A stretch of 64,000 bases of DNA from Streptomyces sannanensis (GTDB lineage Bacteria > Actinomycetota > Actinomycetes > Streptomycetales > Streptomycetaceae), in the NCBI RefSeq assembly GCF_039536205.1, contig NZ_BAAAYL010000001.1, positions 5,828,001 to 5,892,000 of the forward strand, in the 5' to 3' direction. The notes under the pieces were generated by a model that saw only the letters and a program-made list of their open reading frames with translations, did no database searches and was not told where the DNA came from. How positions within the stretch are numbered: position 1 is the first letter of the stretch; each line of letters opens with the position of its first letter. Shown one piece after another: positions 61,133-64,000 of this stretch. A program made the translations under genes and the position numbers.

Positions 61133-61943
61133 GCTGCGTTCCTTCCCCCGCGAGTTCCGTACGAGCGGCATGGACCTCGTCGTCGTCGGTGTCACGGCCG
61201 AGGTAGGCCTCGATGACCGCAGGGTTCCGTCGCACGTCGTCCGGTCGACCGTCCGCGATCTCCTTGCCGAAGTTCAGGACGACCACCCTCTCCGACACCT
61301 CCATGACCAGGCCCATGTCGTGCTCGATCAGCGCGATCGCCACGCCCAGTTCCCGGATCCGGCGGATCAGGGTGAGCAGTTCGGCCTTCTCGCCGTGATT
61401 GAGCCCCGCGGCCGGCTCGTCGAGCAGCAGCAGCTTCGGCCGCCGGGCCAGGGCGCGGGCGATCTCCACGCGGCGCTGCTCGCCGTACGGCAGGTTGCGT
61501 ACGAGACCGGCACGGTCGCCGCGCAGCTCGACGAAGTCGAGCCACTTGTGGGCCTCGTCGGTGGCCTCGCGCTCGCTGCGGCGGTAGCGGGGGGTGTGCA
61601 GCAGCGCGTCGACGGCTCGCTGCTTCAGCCAGAGGTGGGTGCCCGCCCTTACGTTGTCCAGCACGGACAGTTCGCCGAACAGCCTCAGGTTCTGGAAGGT
61701 ACGGGCGAGGCCGCGGGCGGCGATCGCCGACGGGCGTCGGCCCGTCACGTCCTCCCCGGCCAGCCGGACCGTACCCCCGGTCGGCTGGTAGAAGCCGCTG
61801 ACGCAGTTGAACGCGGATGTCTTTCCCGCACCGTTGGGGCCGATGACCGAGACGATCTCACCCACGCCGACGGAGAAGCTGAGGCAGTCGACGGCGCGGA
61901 CTCCACCGAAGGCCAGGCGCAGATCCTTGACTTCGAGAATCAT
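61125..61943 (-). CDS. livG: Branched-chain amino acid ABC transporter ATP-binding protein
   Basis: A 272-residue ATPase: Walker A GPNGAGKTS, the LivG-specific ARTFQNLRLFGELSVLDNV, signature LPYGEQRRVEIARAL and Walker B LLLLDEPAAGLNHGE. ATG 61943 overlaps the livM stop (ATGA), and GGAGG lies five bases before it. The C-terminal 20 residues are acidic and variable. Confidence 0.93.
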   Translation of the reverse strand: MILEVKDLRLAFGGVRAVDCLSFSVGVGEIVSVIGPNGAGKTSAFNCVSGFYQPTGGTVRLAGEDVTGRRPSAIAARGLARTFQNLRLFGELSVLDNVRAGTHLWLKQRAVDALLHTPRYRRSEREATDEAHKWLDFVELRGDRAGLVRNLPYGEQRRVEIARALARRPKLLLLDEPAAGLNHGEKAELLTLIRRIRELGVAIALIEHDMGLVMEVSERVVVLNFGKEIADGRPDDVRRNPAVIEAYLGRDTDDDEVHAARTELAGEGTQHA

Positions 61944-62995
61944 TCGTCCTCCTTCGCCGCCAGAGCGGCCGCGGGCGCGGGTGCGCCGGGCGTGCTGCGG
62001 GCCGCCGTGTCGTCTGGCTCACGCCCGTGCTGCGGCCACAGGCCCTGGGGGCGGAGCAGCATGACGACGATGAGCAGCACGCCGAACACGAAGAACCGGT
62101 AGTCGGCCAGGTCCCGCAGCAGCTCGGGGAGCAGGCTGATGAAGACGGCGCCGACCACGACACCGCGGGTGGAGCCCATGCCGCCGAGCACGACCGCCAT
62201 CAGGACGAGGGCGGACTGCAGGAACGTGAAGCTGGCCGGGGAGACCGCCGAGAGCTGGGCGGCGAACAGCACCCCCGAGAGCCCTCCCCAGACCGCGCCC
62301 GCGACATAGGCGGCCAGCTTGACCCGGTACGTATTGATTCCGCTGGCTTCGGCCGCGTCCTCGTCCTCCCTGACGAACCGCCAGGCGCGCCCGATACGGG
62401 AGCGGCCGAGCCGGGCGGCGAACAGCACCGCGACCGAGACGATCACCACGGTGGTGTAGTAGAAGGTGACCGGATCCGAGAGCGTGTCGCCGAGCAGCCC
62501 CGGTATGCCGTAGATCCCCGAAGGGCCGCCGGTGATGTCCAGGTTGTTGGCGACGATCCGGATGATCTCCCCGAAGCCGAGGGTGACGATCGCCAGATAG
62601 TCGCTGCGCAGCCGTAGCGTCGGGCCTCCGATCACCACTCCGGCCACCACCGTCACCAGAACGACGACCGGCACGGTGGCCAGGAGCGGAACCTCCATCC
62701 GCGTGGCGAGTATCCCGCCGGTGTACGCGCCGACGGCGAGGAAGGCGGCGAAGCCCAGGTCGAGCAGGCCGCAGTAGCCGACGACGATGTTCAGACCGAC
62801 GGCGAGCATCACGAAGACGGCCGCGCTGGTCATCACGTTCAGGGCGTACGGGGTGGCAGTCACGAACGGGGCCAGCAGGCCGATCGCGAGCCCGCCCCAG
62901 CCGAGCCTCCGGTTCTCCAGCAGCCGTGTGACGACCGAGGGTCCGCGCCCCCTGACCGGCTTGACCGGTGGGTTCTGGTTCTGGACGGCCGTCAT
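61940..62995 (-). CDS. livM: Branched-chain amino acid ABC transporter permease
   Basis: A 351-residue permease with a 30-residue N-terminal soluble segment and about nine hydrophobic helices. LivM signatures are NIVVGYCGLLDLGFAAFLAV, RLRSDYLAIVTLGFGEIIRI and the EAA-like loop RFVREDEDAAEASGI. ATG 62995 overlaps the livH stop as TGATG; the longer upstream frame lies in livH and is rejected. Confidence 0.93.
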   Translation of the reverse strand: MTAVQNQNPPVKPVRGRGPSVVTRLLENRRLGWGGLAIGLLAPFVTATPYALNVMTSAAVFVMLAVGLNIVVGYCGLLDLGFAAFLAVGAYTGGILATRMEVPLLATVPVVVLVTVVAGVVIGGPTLRLRSDYLAIVTLGFGEIIRIVANNLDITGGPSGIYGIPGLLGDTLSDPVTFYYTTVVIVSVAVLFAARLGRSRIGRAWRFVREDEDAAEASGINTYRVKLAAYVAGAVWGGLSGVLFAAQLSAVSPASFTFLQSALVLMAVVLGGMGSTRGVVVGAVFISLLPELLRDLADYRFFVFGVLLIVVMLLRPQGLWPQHGREPDDTAARSTPGAPAPAAALAAKEDE

Positions 62996-63885
62996 CACAC
63001 GCGCTCCGTCACACGCTCGCCGAGCAGGCCGGTGGGCCGCACGGTCAGGAAGAGGATGAGGAAACCGAAGGCGAACACGTCGCGCCATTCGCCGCCGAAC
63101 CAATCGGTGCTGAAGGACTCCAGCAGACCGAGGACGATGCCGCCGAGCATGGTGCCCTTCATGTTGCCGATGCCGCCGATGACCGCAGCGGTGAACGCCT
63201 TGAGCCCGATGATGAAGCCCATCAGGAAGTCGATCTTCCCGTAGTACGCGCCCGCCATGACTCCGGCCGCTCCGGCCAGGGCCGAACCGATGAAGAACGT
63301 ACGGGAGATGACCGCGTCGACGTCGATGCCCATCATCAGACAGGCCTTCGGGTCCAGCGCGATGGCGCGCATCGCCCGGCCCTGGCGGCTGCGCATGACG
63401 AGGGCGTTGAGCGCCACCATCAGACCGACGGCGACCACCATGAGCACGAGCTGCTGAACGGTGATCTTGGCGCCGAGCACCGACAGGCCAGTACCGTCGA
63501 GGCGTACCGGATAGACCTGCGGGTTGGGTCCCGCGAAGATGCGGACCCCGTACTCCAGCGCGAACGACGCGCCCACCGCGGTGATGAGCAGCGACAGCCG
63601 CGGCGCACTGCGCAGCGGCCGGTAGGCGACCCGCTCCAGAGCGACGCCGCTCAGGCCGGTCACCAGCATCGTCAGCACGAGCACCACGAACAGGGCGATC
63701 AGCGAACCGCCAGGGATCTCGCCGAACGTGCCGAGCAGCGCGAATCCCGAGAACGCTCCGAGCATGTAGAGGTCGCCGTGGGCGAAGTTGAGCAGCTTGA
63801 TGACCCCGTAGACCATGCTGTAGCCGAGGGCGACCAGTGCGTAGAACGAGCCGACGAACAGCCCGTTCCAGATGAGCTGTGCCAT
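62995..63885 (-). CDS. livH: Branched-chain amino acid ABC transporter permease
   Basis: A 296-residue permease with eight or so hydrophobic helices. LivH signatures are ALGYSMVYGVIKLLNFAHGD near the N-terminus and RAMRAIALDPKACLMMGIDV in the coupling loop. GGAGG lies seven bases before ATG 63885. It forms a heterodimer with LivM. Confidence 0.93.
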   Translation of the reverse strand: MAQLIWNGLFVGSFYALVALGYSMVYGVIKLLNFAHGDLYMLGAFSGFALLGTFGEIPGGSLIALFVVLVLTMLVTGLSGVALERVAYRPLRSAPRLSLLITAVGASFALEYGVRIFAGPNPQVYPVRLDGTGLSVLGAKITVQQLVLMVVAVGLMVALNALVMRSRQGRAMRAIALDPKACLMMGIDVDAVISRTFFIGSALAGAAGVMAGAYYGKIDFLMGFIIGLKAFTAAVIGGIGNMKGTMLGGIVLGLLESFSTDWFGGEWRDVFAFGFLILFLTVRPTGLLGERVTERV

Positions 63886-63900
63886 GCGAACCCCTCCGGG

Positions 63901-64000
63901 TTACTTGAGGGAGTCCTGCAAGGCGAACTTGCCGTTCTTGACGGTGAGGATCACGAATCCGCCGTTGCTCAGCGTGTGGTCGGCGGTGAACTTGAGCGGA
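63901..64000 (-). CDS. livK: C-terminal end of a branched-chain amino acid ABC transporter substrate-binding protein
   Basis: Only the last 32 codons are in the window: PLKFTADHTLSNGGFVILTV then KNGKFALQDSLK and TAA. The rest lies beyond the right edge. Its position directly upstream of livH fits the periplasmic or lipid-anchored receptor LivK. Confidence 0.75.
   Translation of the reverse strand, partial: PLKFTADHTLSNGGFVILTVKNGKFALQDSLK

Overview
The window is very GC-rich, with GTG and TTG starts, purine-rich ribosome binding sites, many ATGA/GTGA/TGATG stop-start overlaps, a tRNA-Leu, a bL37-type mini ribosomal protein and tyrosine-integrase relics. Together these point to the chromosome of a Streptomyces or close relative. 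No plasmid, phage structural or CRISPR genes were seen.

Layout. 1-14.7 kb: mixed housekeeping and membrane genes (DUF5107-type protein end, CBS protein, methyltransferase, PAP2-diacylglycerol kinase fusion, mycothiol-type isomerase-fold protein, sulfite oxidase-like enzyme, an aminotransferase-fold protein without a PLP lysine, two metallo-beta-lactamase-fold proteins around a DedA protein, a holin-like/phosphodiesterase fusion, an APC permease, a lipoprotein). 14.7-17.1 kb: SIS isomerase and divergent DeoR regulator, followed by an internally deleted Gfo/Idh/MocA pseudogene. 17.2-20.7 kb: tdh-kbl-lysR threonine catabolism. 20.8-25.9 kb: flavohemoglobin, membrane protein, MmyB-like regulator, phhB, bL37, gene scraps, a VapBC-like toxin-antitoxin pair and an ISL3 transposase scrap. 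25.9-28.8 kb: a five-gene ABC exporter/TetR operon behind a promoter carrying a striking double palindrome. 29.1-38.7 kb: lectin, aldo-keto reductase, MFS efflux pump, LysR, SBF-type transporter, ferredoxin, fdhD, KAS III, FUSC-type protein, thioesterase.

38.8-57.9 kb is the most coherent region. A ROK regulator is followed by a CUT2-type sugar ABC importer, a Gfo/Idh/MocA oxidoreductase and a TIM-barrel isomerase. Next comes a 1006-residue secreted protein that joins a PQQ-type sugar dehydrogenase domain, a PKD domain, a carbohydrate-binding module and a DUF1080 (3-keto-glycoside hydrolase type) domain. The ROK gene and this secreted protein have near-identical promoter/operator regions, so they look like one regulon for glycosides handled by C3 oxidation. 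Next to it lies a tightly coupled seven-gene unit: inositol-3-phosphate synthase, UbiA prenyltransferase, TIM-barrel isomerase, EboA, TatD-type hydrolase, EboE-type protein and type I phosphodiesterase. It resembles the ebo metabolite-traffic cluster, but with inositol-phosphate synthase where the sugar-phosphate cyclase EboD is expected. A Tat-exported TIM-barrel isomerase closes the region.

57.9-60.4 kb is a mobile-element scar. It holds two fused gene remnants, a tRNA-Leu(GAG), a tyrosine-integrase pseudogene running into the tRNA, a leaderless methyltransferase gene, a second copy of the tRNA 3' end and a frameshifted serine-recombinase tail. 60.4-64.0 kb is the livKHMGF branched-chain amino acid importer on the minus strand, cut by the window edge.

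Dispersed non-coding repeats run through the window: a palindromic element in three copies that supplies stop or start codons to its neighbours, a CCCCCAGC/GCTGGGGG-type hairpin in three copies, and a GGCGGAGCCGCATATCGAT-type repeat in three copies, one of them inside the UbiA gene. Family assignments rest on motif recognition by eye; no database search was run.
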